From Pseudohongiella sp. (GTDB lineage Bacteria; Pseudomonadota; Gammaproteobacteria; Pseudomonadales; Pseudohongiellaceae): 64,000 bases of DNA. Below the pieces are notes generated by a model. The model saw nothing but the letters and a program-made list of their open reading frames with translations. It did not search any database and had not been told where the DNA came from. Position 1 is the stretch's first letter. Each line of letters begins with the position of its first letter. The stretch is from contig NZ_DRFV01000013.1 in NCBI RefSeq assembly GCF_011050365.1, positions 41,808 through 105,807 on the forward strand. Reading direction: 5' to 3'. The translations under genes were made by a program, and so were the position numbers. Positions 35,150 through 45,359 of the stretch are shown piece after piece.

Positions 35150-35584
35150 GTGAAAACAACAATGTACAAAAGAATGATTAACACCCTGGCGTCGGCTTCG
35201 TTTGTTGCACTGGCGGCGCTACTGCTCCCGGTTCATGCCCAGGCACAGGAAGGCCCGGTGTTTGAGCTACGCACGTATACCGCAACGCCCGGCAATCTGG
35301 ACAAACTGCTGACCCGGTTCCGTGATCACACCATGGCACTGTTTGAAAAACACGGCATGACCAATATCGGTTACTGGGTGCCTACCGACCCTGAAGCAGC
35401 AGAAAATACGCTGATTTACCTGCTGAAACATGACAGCCGCGACGCCGCCAACGCATCCTGGCGGGCATTTGGTTCTGATCCGGCATGGGCGGTGGTCAAT
35501 GACGAGTCCAATCGCGACGGCGCCATTCTGCAGGGCGTGGAACGCAAATACATGACAGCAACCGATTTCTCGCAGATGAAATAA
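35150..35584 (+). CDS. NIPSNAP-family protein with signal peptide
   Basis: I chose the GTG at 35150, eight bases after TAGGAG; it opens a Sec signal ending near HAQAQ (144 aa). Longer frames from 35009 would bring in an unrelated hydrophobic stretch. The mature part begins with FELRTYTATPGNLDKLLTRFRDHTMALFEKHGM and continues YWVPTD and HDSRDAANASWRAF, the NIPSNAP ferredoxin-like fold. The role is unknown. It lies inverted between two related transporter genes. Confidence 0.88.
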   Translation: MKTTMYKRMINTLASASFVALAALLLPVHAQAQEGPVFELRTYTATPGNLDKLLTRFRDHTMALFEKHGMTNIGYWVPTDPEAAENTLIYLLKHDSRDAANASWRAFGSDPAWAVVNDESNRDGAILQGVERKYMTATDFSQMK

Positions 35585-35613
35585 GTCGGAATATTTTGTT
35601 GCGGGCGTAAACC

Positions 35614-37962
35614 CTACAGTGGCCAGACGATCGGCATGAGGATTGCGCCCACAACAAAGATCAGTAAAGTCAGCGGCAGCCCCAGCTTCAGAAAATCGAC
35701 AAACCGATAACCCCCCGGCCCCATCACCAGCACGTTGGTCGGATGCGCTACCGGACTCGCCACACTCACTGCCGCCGCCAGTGCTACTGCCATCATGGCA
35801 GCATGCGGTTGCACGCCCAGACCAATACTTACCGACAGCGCAATGGGAGCCATCAGCACCACCAGGACCACGGTGGGTATGATCAACGTGCCCAGAACGG
35901 TGAGAAAGTACAGTCCTGCCACGGTCAGCCAGGGATTGTATCCTCCGGTCAACTGCAATAACTGTTGCGACAGATAGGCAGCCGCCCCGCTCCCCTGCAT
36001 CGCGGCGCCCAATGGCATCATGCCGGCCAGCAAAACAATGGAGCGCCAGTGAATGGCTTTGTAAGCCTGCTCCATGTTCAGACAACGCCCGAGTACCATC
36101 AGCGTGGCACCTATCAGTGCTGCGATATAAATCGGCATCAGGCCAAAGATGGACAACAAGACCACCAGCGCCATACTGCCCACAGCGATGGGCGCCCGCG
36201 ACTTGTCTACTTCGGGTGCCGACACCGGGTTCAGGATAATCAGGTCGCGATTCCTGTTAAGTGCCGCCAGTTGCTTGATGGGAGCTACCAGCAGCAGGGC
36301 ATCACCACGTTGCAGCTCCATATCGCCCAGACCGGAACGGTAGGGCCGGCCGCCACGCCAAAGCGCAGCCACTTCCACCTGCCAGGCTTCCCTGAGTTTC
36401 AGGTCAGCGACAGTTTTGTTGTTGATCCATTTGTGCGGATGCATGATGGCTTCCACCATCGCCAGCTTGCCCTGCTCAAAAATTTTCATGTAGGGCGTGG
36501 CATCATCCAGCATGCGCAACTGCTGCAAACCACGGAGCAGATCGAAGTCTTCCTGGCGGCCCTGCACCAGCAGCAGGTCACCGCCCTGTATCTCCTGTTC
36601 GGCCGGTAACGGCCGGATAAACTCGCCATCCCGGAACATGGCCAGTAAACGCAGATCAAAAGCCTTGCCCAGGCGGGTATCGCCCACGCTACGCCCGGCC
36701 AGAGATGCCTCCTTGGGCACCTTCAACACCAACAGACGTTCATCCAGGTGATACTTCTGCTGCACGCGCTCCTTGTCGAGCGGGGTCACGCCAATCAACT
36801 GGTATTTTTCGCGCAGGGTTTTGAGCACCTTCTCGTCGCCCTGAATCAACAGTTGATCGCCACTGACAAAGGTGTAGTCAGCCAGACGTGTCCGGCGCAC
36901 CGTCTCGCCACTGAGCACAGCAAGCAGCCAGGATTGTGTTGATTCGTAGAACTCCGCCGCCGTCATGCTTTTGCCGGCCAGCGAAGAGTCCTCACCCAGG
37001 GTTACCTCGTAAAGCCCGGCGTCTTCCAGCAGCCGGTCGTGCAAAACCGGCGCTTCACGCTCAATGGACAGCTCGCTCCATTGTCTGAGCAGCTTGAAGC
37101 GATCCAGTCGCCCCTGGGCCAGCAGAATATCGCCCGCCTGCAAACGGGTCACCGACGACGGCAGCGCCTGCGTATGCCCGCCTCTGCTGAGTGCAATGAT
37201 CATTAACCCGGCCGCGGTGGTCAGGCCGGCTTCGCCCAGACTTTTGCCCACCAGCAGCGATTCATCGGGTACCTGTACAGCAAAAATACGCTCCTGCAGA
37301 CTGTACAGCTCCCGCAGATCGCGGCTATCGCCGGTCTCCGCTACCGGATCCCGCGCCGGTAGCCAATGCCGGCCAATCAGCGCCACAAACGCGGTGGCTA
37401 CCAGCAGTACCGGCACCGCTATCGGTGCAAAGTCGAAAAATCCGAAACCTTCGAAGCCGGCTTCCTGCAGCGCAATGCTGACCAGCAGATTGGGAGGTGT
37501 ACCGATAAGGGTGAGAGCACCACCGAGCAGACACCCGAATGCCATGGGCATCAGCAGTCGCGATGGCGTTGCACCGACCTGACGGGCAACACCCACCACC
37601 ACGGGCAGCAGCAGCGCGGTTACGCCGATATTGTTCATGAAAGCAGATAACAGCCCCGCCAACAGCATGAAGGTGACCACCAGCGCCACTTCACTGTTGC
37701 CGGCCACCTTGATCACACGTTGCCCCATCATATCGGCGATGCCGGCGCGGGTCAGGCCATCGCTGAGAATGAACATGGCCCAGATGGTGATCACGGCTGG
37801 ATGACTGAAACCGGCGATGGCTTCCTCCGGACTGACCAGCCCGGTCACCGCCAGCGAGCACAACACCAGCAGTGCAACGACATCCATGCGCAATTTGTCG
37901 GTGGCAAACAGCAGCACCGCTACCAGCAGAATGCTCAATACCAGTGCGATATCAAATGTCAC
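35614..37962 (-). CDS. SLC13-family permease with four TrkA-C domains
   Basis: The 782-residue protein has SLC13 halves with LGGALTLIGTPPNLLVSIAL and the C-terminal ASPVAHPTNVLVMGPGGYRF, and FMNNIGVTALLLP in the first half. The middle (~210-570) contains about four TrkA-C/RCK-C repeats (PDESLLVGKSLGEAGL, EDSSLAGKSMTAAEF, KEASLAGRSVGDTRL, plus a fourth). Such cytoplasmic domains bind nucleotides or anions and gate transport. The carried ion, probably sulfate or another anion with Na+, is not fixed by sequence. It is a paralogue of the transporter at 32925, which lacks two of these domains and has a charged insertion instead. Confidence 0.9.
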   Translation of the reverse strand: MTFDIALVLSILLVAVLLFATDKLRMDVVALLVLCSLAVTGLVSPEEAIAGFSHPAVITIWAMFILSDGLTRAGIADMMGQRVIKVAGNSEVALVVTFMLLAGLLSAFMNNIGVTALLLPVVVGVARQVGATPSRLLMPMAFGCLLGGALTLIGTPPNLLVSIALQEAGFEGFGFFDFAPIAVPVLLVATAFVALIGRHWLPARDPVAETGDSRDLRELYSLQERIFAVQVPDESLLVGKSLGEAGLTTAAGLMIIALSRGGHTQALPSSVTRLQAGDILLAQGRLDRFKLLRQWSELSIEREAPVLHDRLLEDAGLYEVTLGEDSSLAGKSMTAAEFYESTQSWLLAVLSGETVRRTRLADYTFVSGDQLLIQGDEKVLKTLREKYQLIGVTPLDKERVQQKYHLDERLLVLKVPKEASLAGRSVGDTRLGKAFDLRLLAMFRDGEFIRPLPAEQEIQGGDLLLVQGRQEDFDLLRGLQQLRMLDDATPYMKIFEQGKLAMVEAIMHPHKWINNKTVADLKLREAWQVEVAALWRGGRPYRSGLGDMELQRGDALLLVAPIKQLAALNRNRDLIILNPVSAPEVDKSRAPIAVGSMALVVLLSIFGLMPIYIAALIGATLMVLGRCLNMEQAYKAIHWRSIVLLAGMMPLGAAMQGSGAAAYLSQQLLQLTGGYNPWLTVAGLYFLTVLGTLIIPTVVLVVLMAPIALSVSIGLGVQPHAAMMAVALAAAVSVASPVAHPTNVLVMGPGGYRFVDFLKLGLPLTLLIFVVGAILMPIVWPL

Positions 37963-38157
37963 TCAAACCATCCTTTTGTGTGTCATTCTGGAAACCAGCC
38001 ATAGACCTTTAATAATCCCAAAAAAAACCTGAAACATCAATATGATAAATAGAAGCACAGGTAAACTGGTAGCGCTGACCATGATATTCTCTGTCTGGCA
38101 CTGCAATGCGCGCCGCCTGATTGAGCTTTGCGGGGAAATGTGATTATATCTGCGCCC

Positions 38158-39234
38158 ATGAAGACACGTCTGATAATACTCTTGCTTGGCGCCCTGTCAC
38201 TCGCTTCCTGCTCCGATGAGCTGGCGAGCAACCGGCCCTTTATTCTGACCACAGCGACCACCGGCGGCGCCTACTATCCCATAGGGGTGGCCATCGCCAC
38301 CATCGCCAAATCCCAACTTGCCGAAGACTATGACATCAGCCTGTCAGCCATCAGCTCTGCCGGTTCGCTGGAGAACATCAAGTTGCTGCGCGATAACCAG
38401 GCTCAGTTCGCCCTGCTGCAAGGGCCATTTGCCGCCTGGGGCTGGAACGGCGAAGGCCCCATTGGCCGCCCGCAGACCCACCTGCGCTCAGTGGGCGCGG
38501 TCTGGCACAATGTTGAGCATTTTGTACTGATGACCGAACTGGTTGAAAGCGGCACCATGCAGGACTTCCGCAACCTGGACGGCGAACGCTTCGTGCTGGG
38601 CGCACGCAACTCGGGCGCAGAACAGACCGGCCGTTACATTTTTGATGCGCTGGAGATCGACTACGAAAATCGCCTGTCGCTGGCGTACATGGGCTACGGT
38701 GGCTCCGCCAACGCCATCCAGGATGGCAATATTGTCGGCATGAACGTGCCTGCCGGTGCGCCGGTCAGCGCCATTACGCAGGCCTTTGCCCAGATGGGCG
38801 AAAGCATCACCCTGCTCAATTTCACCCAGGACGAGCTGGACGCGATCAATCGGCGCTACGACCTGTGGGACTGGTATGACCTGCCTGCCGGCACCTACCC
38901 CAATCAGAACGAGCTGGTGCGCTCCATCTCCAGCCCCAATGTGCTCGCGGTTCGTGACGATGTGCCGGAAGATGTTGTTTACCACATCACCCGCACCATC
39001 TGGGAGAACCTGGCGGCCTTGCAGGAAATTCACGGTGCCACGCGTGACATGAGGCTGGATCGTGCCGTGCGCGGACTGGGAGCACCATTGCACCCGGGCG
39101 CCATTCGCTACTATCGCGAACAGGGGCTTGAGATAGCGCCGCATCTGATTCTGCCCGGCGATGACCGGCCAGCAGATGCCAGCCTGCCATACGCCAGCGA
39201 CACCAATACAGAAAGCAGCACCACAGAACAATAA
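38158..39234 (+). CDS. TAXI-family TRAP transporter solute-binding lipoprotein
   Basis: The start is taken as the ATG at 38158 (358 aa), opening a lipoprotein signal ending LASC; a GTG at 38140 with GGGG four bases upstream is an alternative. The TAXI signature ATTGGAYYPIGVAIATI (~33-49), SSAGSLENIKLLRDNQAQFALLQ and the C-terminal LHPGAIRYYREQG are all present. It binds a carboxylate or amino acid in the periplasm and passes it to the fused permease 18 nt downstream. Most TAXI binding proteins have a soluble signal; a lipid anchor is less common. Confidence 0.9.
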   Translation: MKTRLIILLLGALSLASCSDELASNRPFILTTATTGGAYYPIGVAIATIAKSQLAEDYDISLSAISSAGSLENIKLLRDNQAQFALLQGPFAAWGWNGEGPIGRPQTHLRSVGAVWHNVEHFVLMTELVESGTMQDFRNLDGERFVLGARNSGAEQTGRYIFDALEIDYENRLSLAYMGYGGSANAIQDGNIVGMNVPAGAPVSAITQAFAQMGESITLLNFTQDELDAINRRYDLWDWYDLPAGTYPNQNELVRSISSPNVLAVRDDVPEDVVYHITRTIWENLAALQEIHGATRDMRLDRAVRGLGAPLHPGAIRYYREQGLEIAPHLILPGDDRPADASLPYASDTNTESSTTEQ

Positions 39235-39252
39235 AACCAGCGAGTCCGCACT

Positions 39253-41274
39253 ATGAGAACACCTTTACTGAAATGGGCTGCTTTTTTGTTTGCCCTGTTT
39301 CATGTCTACGTCAATGTTTTTGCCACGATGTCGGAACTGTGGTTCTCTGCCATCCACTTTGGTGGTTTTGTCGCGCTGTGTGCACTGTCCAGTAATGAAA
39401 AAGATGCGGATGGTGTGACCCCCCGCTTGCCGATAAAAGTATTGAATATCGTGCTGGCAGTGGTTGCAGTGACAATCACTGCTTACCTGATTCTGTTCGA
39501 AGATGCGCTGTATGCCCGCGAAGCTGAATTCATCCTCTCCGACTACGTCATCACAGCACTGGCAATAGCGCTGGCCATCGAGTTCACCCGCCGCACCACC
39601 GGCTGGTTCATGCCCATACTGATCCTGATTTCGCTGAGTTACATTCTGTTCATGGGCCGCTACATCAGCGGCGTCTTTTCGTTCCCCGGCCTGAGCCTGG
39701 AAACAGTGCTGTACCGCAGTTACTTCAGTGAAGAAGGCATGTTCGGCATGACTGCCAATATTTCGGCGACCTATGTCTTCATGTTCATCCTGTTTGGCTC
39801 TTTCCTGCTCAAGTCCGGCGCCGGTGACTTTATCGTCAACTTCGCGCGCTGCCTGGCCGGACGTTTTACCGGTGGCGCCGGTATTGTGGCTGTGGTCGGC
39901 TCGGGCCTGATGGGGTCGGTGACAGGGTCCGCGGTGGCAAATACAGTTTCAACAGGCGTCATTACCATCCCCATGATGAAACGCTCCGGGTTCCCGGCCC
40001 AGTTCTCTGCCGGTGTGGTAGCGGCAGCTTCCACTGGCGGCGCGTTGATGCCCCCCATCATGGGGGCAGGTGCCTTTGTTCTGGCCAGTTACACACAGAT
40101 TCCTTATCTGCATATTATTGCCGTCTCCGCATTGCCGGCACTGCTTTTCTATCTGACGGTGATCTTTTTTGTTCGTATTGAAGCCAAACGCCTGGGGCTG
40201 CTGGCAGACAAAGCGGGCGATCACGAAAGCATCTGGCTGGTGGTCAAACAGGGCTGGCACTTCATTATCCCGCTGGCGGTACTGGTGGGATTACTGGTGG
40301 CCGGTTATACCCCGATTCGCGCTGCCGCGGTAGCGATCCTGGCGGTCATTGCGTCCTCGTGGCTGTCACCCACACCGATGAAAGCCGGCGATATTTTTGA
40401 AGCCACCGTCGATGGTGTCCGCACCATGGTGTCAACCGCACTGCTGCTGGTTGCAGTGGGACTGATCATCATGGTGGTGACAACCACAGGTGTTGGCAAC
40501 GCGTTTTCCCTGATGATCGTGGAATGGGCCCAGGGCAGTCTGCTGATCAGTCTGGTACTGGTTGCCCTGGCGTCGCTTATTCTGGGCATGGGCCTGCCGG
40601 TGACCGCCTCCTATATCGTACTGGCAACGCTGGCCGCACCCATCCTGTACGATCTCATCGCTCAGGACCAGATGCTGGCAGCACTGCAGGCCACCGATCT
40701 GCCGGCCAGTGTTACCGCTACCCTGAATCTGTTTGGTGGCGATCCGATAGTAGCGCTGCGGGAAATGCCGCTGGAAATGCGTCAGATACTGCGCCAGGAG
40801 CTACTGAGCCCGGAGTTGCTTACCGGCATGTTGCTCAGTGCGCACCTGATCATATTCTGGTTGTCGCAGGACAGTAACGTGACGCCTCCGGTTTGTCTGG
40901 CGGCGTTCGCGGCAGCGGGTATCGCCGGCACCAAACCCATGGCAACAGGCGTGACCTCATGGAAAATAGCCAAAGGTCTGTATCTGGTGCCCGTGTTGTT
41001 CGCCTATTCACCTTTGATCTCGGGCACCTGGCCAGAACGCTTTTATACCTTTTTCTGGGCCAGCATCGGTCTCTTTGCCCTGGCAGGTCTGTTACAGTGG
41101 CGACTGGACCGGCCGCTCAATCTGCTCACCGCTGCAATGCTTGCCGTGGGCGCCGGTCTACTGATGTGGGCGCCGTTAACGGTTTATCACCATATTGCCG
41201 GCGCAGCCCTGGTCATAGCTGTTGTGCTCTGGCAGAAACATCAGGACAAAATGGATAGCGTGGCAGCGACCTGA
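39253..41274 (+). CDS. TRAP transporter fused permease (DctQM, TAXI type)
   Basis: The 673-residue protein combines the small four-helix and large twelve-helix TRAP subunits in one chain, as is usual in TAXI systems. Family landmarks include GSVTGSAVANTVSTGVITIPMMKR, GGALMPPIMGAGAFVLASYT and LGMGLPVTASYIVLATLAAP. Uptake would be Na+-coupled and depend on the binding protein encoded just upstream. The substrate cannot be told from sequence. Confidence 0.93.
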   Translation: MRTPLLKWAAFLFALFHVYVNVFATMSELWFSAIHFGGFVALCALSSNEKDADGVTPRLPIKVLNIVLAVVAVTITAYLILFEDALYAREAEFILSDYVITALAIALAIEFTRRTTGWFMPILILISLSYILFMGRYISGVFSFPGLSLETVLYRSYFSEEGMFGMTANISATYVFMFILFGSFLLKSGAGDFIVNFARCLAGRFTGGAGIVAVVGSGLMGSVTGSAVANTVSTGVITIPMMKRSGFPAQFSAGVVAAASTGGALMPPIMGAGAFVLASYTQIPYLHIIAVSALPALLFYLTVIFFVRIEAKRLGLLADKAGDHESIWLVVKQGWHFIIPLAVLVGLLVAGYTPIRAAAVAILAVIASSWLSPTPMKAGDIFEATVDGVRTMVSTALLLVAVGLIIMVVTTTGVGNAFSLMIVEWAQGSLLISLVLVALASLILGMGLPVTASYIVLATLAAPILYDLIAQDQMLAALQATDLPASVTATLNLFGGDPIVALREMPLEMRQILRQELLSPELLTGMLLSAHLIIFWLSQDSNVTPPVCLAAFAAAGIAGTKPMATGVTSWKIAKGLYLVPVLFAYSPLISGTWPERFYTFFWASIGLFALAGLLQWRLDRPLNLLTAAMLAVGAGLLMWAPLTVYHHIAGAALVIAVVLWQKHQDKMDSVAAT

Positions 41275-41333
41275 ATGAAACCCATCAACGGCAACTCCGG
41301 CTAAGCGACATCGCTTAAGAGACGTATCCGCAC

Positions 41334-41741
41334 ATGTTTTCTGAAAAAGAACTTAATCTGGAAGAACATGAACTGCGGGAGCAGATCCGAAGCCTGCCTG
41401 ACCACCAGCGTCAGTACTACCTGACGCTGGAAAGCGCGAGACTGAAGAGCCCGGATCGCTATCTGTTGCTGAACCGGCTGTTCCCATTGGGGCTGCATCA
41501 TTTTTATCTGGCCCGCTGGGGGCGAGGTATTGTCAATGGCGGTCTGACTGCAACCGGGCTGACGCTGCTGCTGGGCACCGATCAGGTGGTTTATGGCCTG
41601 ATGTTGCTGACGGCCATGGTTTTTATCGAGATTCCGCAACTGCTTAATGCCCGGCACCTGGTGCACAGCCGCAACAACAGAATCATGGCCAGATGCCTGG
41701 CGCGTGCGCAGAAACATCAGAGCAATGAGGACCCGCGTTGA
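41334..41741 (+). CDS. TM2-domain membrane protein
   Basis: The 135-residue protein has a helical, charged N-terminus (~1-40) and a TM2 domain: LFPLGLHHFYLARWGRGIVNG, then two membrane helices. It heads a run with DUF58, transglutaminase and MoxR genes and overlaps the DUF58 start by one base (TGATG). TM2 proteins are poorly understood. Confidence 0.8.
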   Translation: MFSEKELNLEEHELREQIRSLPDHQRQYYLTLESARLKSPDRYLLLNRLFPLGLHHFYLARWGRGIVNGGLTATGLTLLLGTDQVVYGLMLLTAMVFIEIPQLLNARHLVHSRNNRIMARCLARAQKHQSNEDPR

Positions 41742-43081
41742 TGTCCGCTGCCAGCCACCACTCAATGGGGTCACGATGGCAACGCCTGCAACGCTGGGCG
41801 ACAGCCCGGAGCACTCACCTTCGTCCCCATTTCCCCTTCACTGTGGCGGGTCTCGCAGTGCTTGCCATGGCACTGCTGGCCTTGCAGGGCTTTGGTTACC
41901 AGCGCATGGACCTGGTCGTGTTCGCGCTGACCGTGTGCGCCCTGAGTATTGTCATTTTCAGTGTATTGATGGTGACCGTGACCGGGTTGCTGCTGCGCAG
42001 ACGATTGCGCCGCCTTGTCGGCACGTCCCTGCCCGCCTGTCAGGCAGAGGCGGGCTTTCCCAATGAAACCGGATTCCGGATGCCCGCGCTCGCCTGGCTG
42101 CCACTGATGACACTGGAGTGGCGCGTCACGGCGCCGGACCGGTTCACCACGGTCAACCGGATCAATCCCGACGACAATTCTGTCGATGAGGAGATCACGC
42201 CCTGGCGGCGCTGTCGCAGTCACCATCTGGTAAGACTGTTTACCTTGCGCGATGTACTGGGCCTGTGTCGCTTTTCATGGCGCCAGTCGCAGCAGATGCC
42301 GTTGCTTGTGCTGCCGCAGACCGGTCGACTCCGTACCCTGCCTGTGCTGCGCTCCATGGAGTCCGAAGACGGCATACCCAACCCTGCCGGACGCCCGGAA
42401 GGTGATCGCATGGACATTCGGCGCTACGCGGCCGGCGATTCGGTGCGTGACATTATGTGGCGGGTCTATGCCCGCAACCGGCACCTTAACGTCCGGCTGG
42501 CGGAAAGAAGTGTGTTCCACACCGAACGCACCCTTGCCTACCTGGTGACCGGTGACGCTGACGAAGCGGCGGCAGGTGTTGCCCGCTTTGCCTTGACGCA
42601 GGGCGCCATCGGTTCACCCTGGGTGTTTGGCGCCGATGCCAGTGAAGATACCGCCAGCTCGGTGGCCGCCGCACTGCCATTGCTTGCCGGCTCGCGCCAG
42701 GTCAATGCCCGCGCACAACCCGTTACCCCGGACTACGGACTGGATCGGTTTCTGCAGCGACAGGGGTCGGCCCAGTCTGCCTGCATCATTTTTGCACCGG
42801 CGACACCCGGCCCCTGGACACAACTCCTGAAGCGGACACTGCAGTCCAACCCCGGACCGTTTTCCGTCGTGTTCAGTACCGACGGCATCAGCGACGAACA
42901 GCCCGCGCCGTGGTGGCAGGCCCTGCTGCTGGCCAGTGGCGAACAGGAACGCCACCAGGACGCGCAAAGCACCGCCACGCTAAGACAACTGATGCTTGAG
43001 TTTCACAAACTGGGGGCGCATGTTGTAATGGTTGACCGGCAAACCGGTCTGTCTTTTGACCAGTTCCTGAAAAGGGTTTAA
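41741..43081 (+). CDS. DUF58-domain protein
   Basis: The ATG at 41741 overlaps the TM2 stop (446 aa). Two membrane helices near the N-terminus (~30-85) precede a cytoplasmic domain. The DUF58 core is MDIRRYAAGDSVRDIMWRVYARNRHLNVRLAERS (~224-257), folding related to a von Willebrand A domain. Proteins of this family accompany MoxR ATPases and TgpA-type transglutaminases. The gene order supports a complex with both. Confidence 0.9.
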   Translation: MSAASHHSMGSRWQRLQRWATARSTHLRPHFPFTVAGLAVLAMALLALQGFGYQRMDLVVFALTVCALSIVIFSVLMVTVTGLLLRRRLRRLVGTSLPACQAEAGFPNETGFRMPALAWLPLMTLEWRVTAPDRFTTVNRINPDDNSVDEEITPWRRCRSHHLVRLFTLRDVLGLCRFSWRQSQQMPLLVLPQTGRLRTLPVLRSMESEDGIPNPAGRPEGDRMDIRRYAAGDSVRDIMWRVYARNRHLNVRLAERSVFHTERTLAYLVTGDADEAAAGVARFALTQGAIGSPWVFGADASEDTASSVAAALPLLAGSRQVNARAQPVTPDYGLDRFLQRQGSAQSACIIFAPATPGPWTQLLKRTLQSNPGPFSVVFSTDGISDEQPAPWWQALLLASGEQERHQDAQSTATLRQLMLEFHKLGAHVVMVDRQTGLSFDQFLKRV

Positions 43082-43109
43082 TGTTTTTGACTTATGACTG
43101 ACACAATCC

Positions 43110-45311
43110 ATGATTGAGATCACTCAGCACAACCGGGGCCTGACCCCGGGATCACAACCACGCGCTCAGCAAAGTGTGATCAGGGCGTTGATCCTGGCCA
43201 TCGCCTGCTGGGTGCTGAGCACCCCGCTGACGACCGTTGCCGGCTCCGCTGCTGCTTTTTCCGGCTGCCTGCTGGCCTGTCTGTGGCTGGATCGTCAGCA
43301 TGCCGGGGCGCGCCTGTTCCGCCTGCGCTCACCCCTGATCGTACTGATCATCGCTATCACTCTTGCCGTCGGCGCCGCCGTCGCCAACTGGCTAACCGGC
43401 ACCTCGCTGATCGCGCAAACCGTGGGCGCCATGGCGAGCTACCAACTCGGGCAGATGCTGTTTTGGGTATTGCTGGCTGCCGGCATCGGCCTGACTCTTC
43501 GCCTGCTGGCACGCCGCCATAGCTGGGGCAGTATTCCGGAACTGCTGTTTGTCGCCAGTGCGTTTGTCATTACGCTGGCAGCCCATCAGCGCGGCATGAT
43601 CGACAGGCCGTATTTCATTGGTGATTTTGCCCTGATACGCGGCATCGACCCCTCGTCCATATTGATGGCGATTGGCGTCATCGCGGTGCTGGCGCTGGCA
43701 GTGCTGTTAATGATGGAAAACAATCACAAGCGCCTGCCCTATCATTTTTCCGTGCTCGCCGTGCTGTGCTTTTCGCTGCTGGCCTACGTTCAGTTCTTTG
43801 GCATGCCCACCCCAAGTCTGACCGATGACCTGGGACTGACCGGACAATCGGCAGCAGGTGGTGGCTCGCAATCGGACAATCCGTTCCGTGATGGCGAAAA
43901 CGATGCCAGCGATCGCGAAGCTCCCGTTGCCATCGTCCTGTTCCGCGATGACTACGAACCCGACAGCGGTGCCTACTATTTTCGTGAGTCAGCCTACTCC
44001 CAGTTTAACGGCACACTGTTGTGGACAGCCGAGGATGACAGCCTGGATCAGGATCTGGTCAGTGAATTTCCGGCCTCACCCATTGAAGTGTCAGACCAGG
44101 TTCCGGCACCGGACAAACGTCGCAGCGTCACCACCACCATTGGCCTGTTGACGCCCCACCGCAGCCCGTTCGGACTGGACGCACCGGTGCGTTTTGAGCG
44201 TGCTCCCAATCCCAACAGCCTGCGCTTCCGACAGACCTACACGGTTGAATCACTGGTACCTGAATTCAGCTTCCCGGACCTGATCGGCCGCCAGGCAGGC
44301 TCGCCCGACTGGACTGTGGCGCAATGGACAGAGTATCTGGAAATGCCCGATGACCCGCGCTACGGTGAGTTTGCCAACGAGCTGATTGCCAACCTGCGCG
44401 CAGAGTTCGCTGAGGACCCTTACGCCAAAGCGCTGGCCGTCAAGGACTGGCTGGACACTAACGGCATCTACAGTCTGGCCAACGAACACGCCTATGCCAC
44501 TGACCCGGCAGCCTCGTTTCTGTTTGGTGACATGACCGGTTACTGTATCCATTTTGCCTACGCTGCCACCTACCTGTATCGCAGCCTCGGCATTCCGGCA
44601 CGTGTGGGTGTCGGCTACTCGGTTCCCTCTGCCAACAGGGCCGGCGGCTCCGCATTGCTGATTCAGGCTGTACATGGCCATGCCTGGCCGGAGATCTATT
44701 TGCAGGATCTGGGCTGGGTCATCGTCGACCCGACACCTGCACAAACACTGGTGGATATGTCCACCGATCCGCAGGATTCACTGCAACAAATGCTTGCCGA
44801 CATGCTGCGCGACGACGCCGCTTTTGAGGCCTTTCTGCAGGATCAGGCAGGCGACAGCCGCTGGTCACTGGTGAACATCACCCGAGGCATCGCCCTGTTG
44901 CTGACTGCCTTGCTGCTTGCCGCCTATCTGATCCGGTTCTATCGTACCCAGGTGCCCGCCTGGGCCAGCGCGCAGAACCAGTACCGGCTGCAATACCGCG
45001 CGGCTCTCGATACGCTGGCAAGTTATGGCATAGCGCGTCGACACGGCGAAAGCCGGGAAGCCTTTGCCCGCCGTCTGGCGCCAGCAGCACCCGTGTTCGG
45101 TGTTCTCACCGAAGATCACCTGCGCGTGGCTCCTGGCTATGGCCTGGCGCCGGCCGGTGGCTGGCAAATATCGGATCAGGACGCGCTGGCTAGCCGACAA
45201 TACTGGCAGCAATTGCGCAAACAATTGCAGCTGGAACTGACCAGGTCACAGCCCCAGTGGCGGCGGTTCATCGCCGTGTTACATCCGGCGCCCTGGCTGA
45301 CAAGCCGGTAG
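43110..45311 (+). CDS. TgpA-type membrane transglutaminase-like protein (DUF3488)
   Basis: The 733-residue protein has about six N-terminal membrane helices, a periplasmic transglutaminase core and a C-terminal helix with a cytoplasmic tail. The catalytic triad is in place: Cys479 in GYCIHFAYAATYLYRS, His524 in HGHAWPEIYL and Asp540 in WVIVDPTP. In Pseudomonas TgpA is essential for growth; the substrate is unknown. There is no clear ribosome site before the ATG; translation may depend on the DUF58 gene 28 nt upstream. The MoxR gene follows. Confidence 0.9.
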   Translation: MIEITQHNRGLTPGSQPRAQQSVIRALILAIACWVLSTPLTTVAGSAAAFSGCLLACLWLDRQHAGARLFRLRSPLIVLIIAITLAVGAAVANWLTGTSLIAQTVGAMASYQLGQMLFWVLLAAGIGLTLRLLARRHSWGSIPELLFVASAFVITLAAHQRGMIDRPYFIGDFALIRGIDPSSILMAIGVIAVLALAVLLMMENNHKRLPYHFSVLAVLCFSLLAYVQFFGMPTPSLTDDLGLTGQSAAGGGSQSDNPFRDGENDASDREAPVAIVLFRDDYEPDSGAYYFRESAYSQFNGTLLWTAEDDSLDQDLVSEFPASPIEVSDQVPAPDKRRSVTTTIGLLTPHRSPFGLDAPVRFERAPNPNSLRFRQTYTVESLVPEFSFPDLIGRQAGSPDWTVAQWTEYLEMPDDPRYGEFANELIANLRAEFAEDPYAKALAVKDWLDTNGIYSLANEHAYATDPAASFLFGDMTGYCIHFAYAATYLYRSLGIPARVGVGYSVPSANRAGGSALLIQAVHGHAWPEIYLQDLGWVIVDPTPAQTLVDMSTDPQDSLQQMLADMLRDDAAFEAFLQDQAGDSRWSLVNITRGIALLLTALLLAAYLIRFYRTQVPAWASAQNQYRLQYRAALDTLASYGIARRHGESREAFARRLAPAAPVFGVLTEDHLRVAPGYGLAPAGGWQISDQDALASRQYWQQLRKQLQLELTRSQPQWRRFIAVLHPAPWLTSR

Positions 45312-45359
45312 CCTGTATTCCCCGAGATTTATTTTCAAGCATGTAAGCAGGAGTGAACG

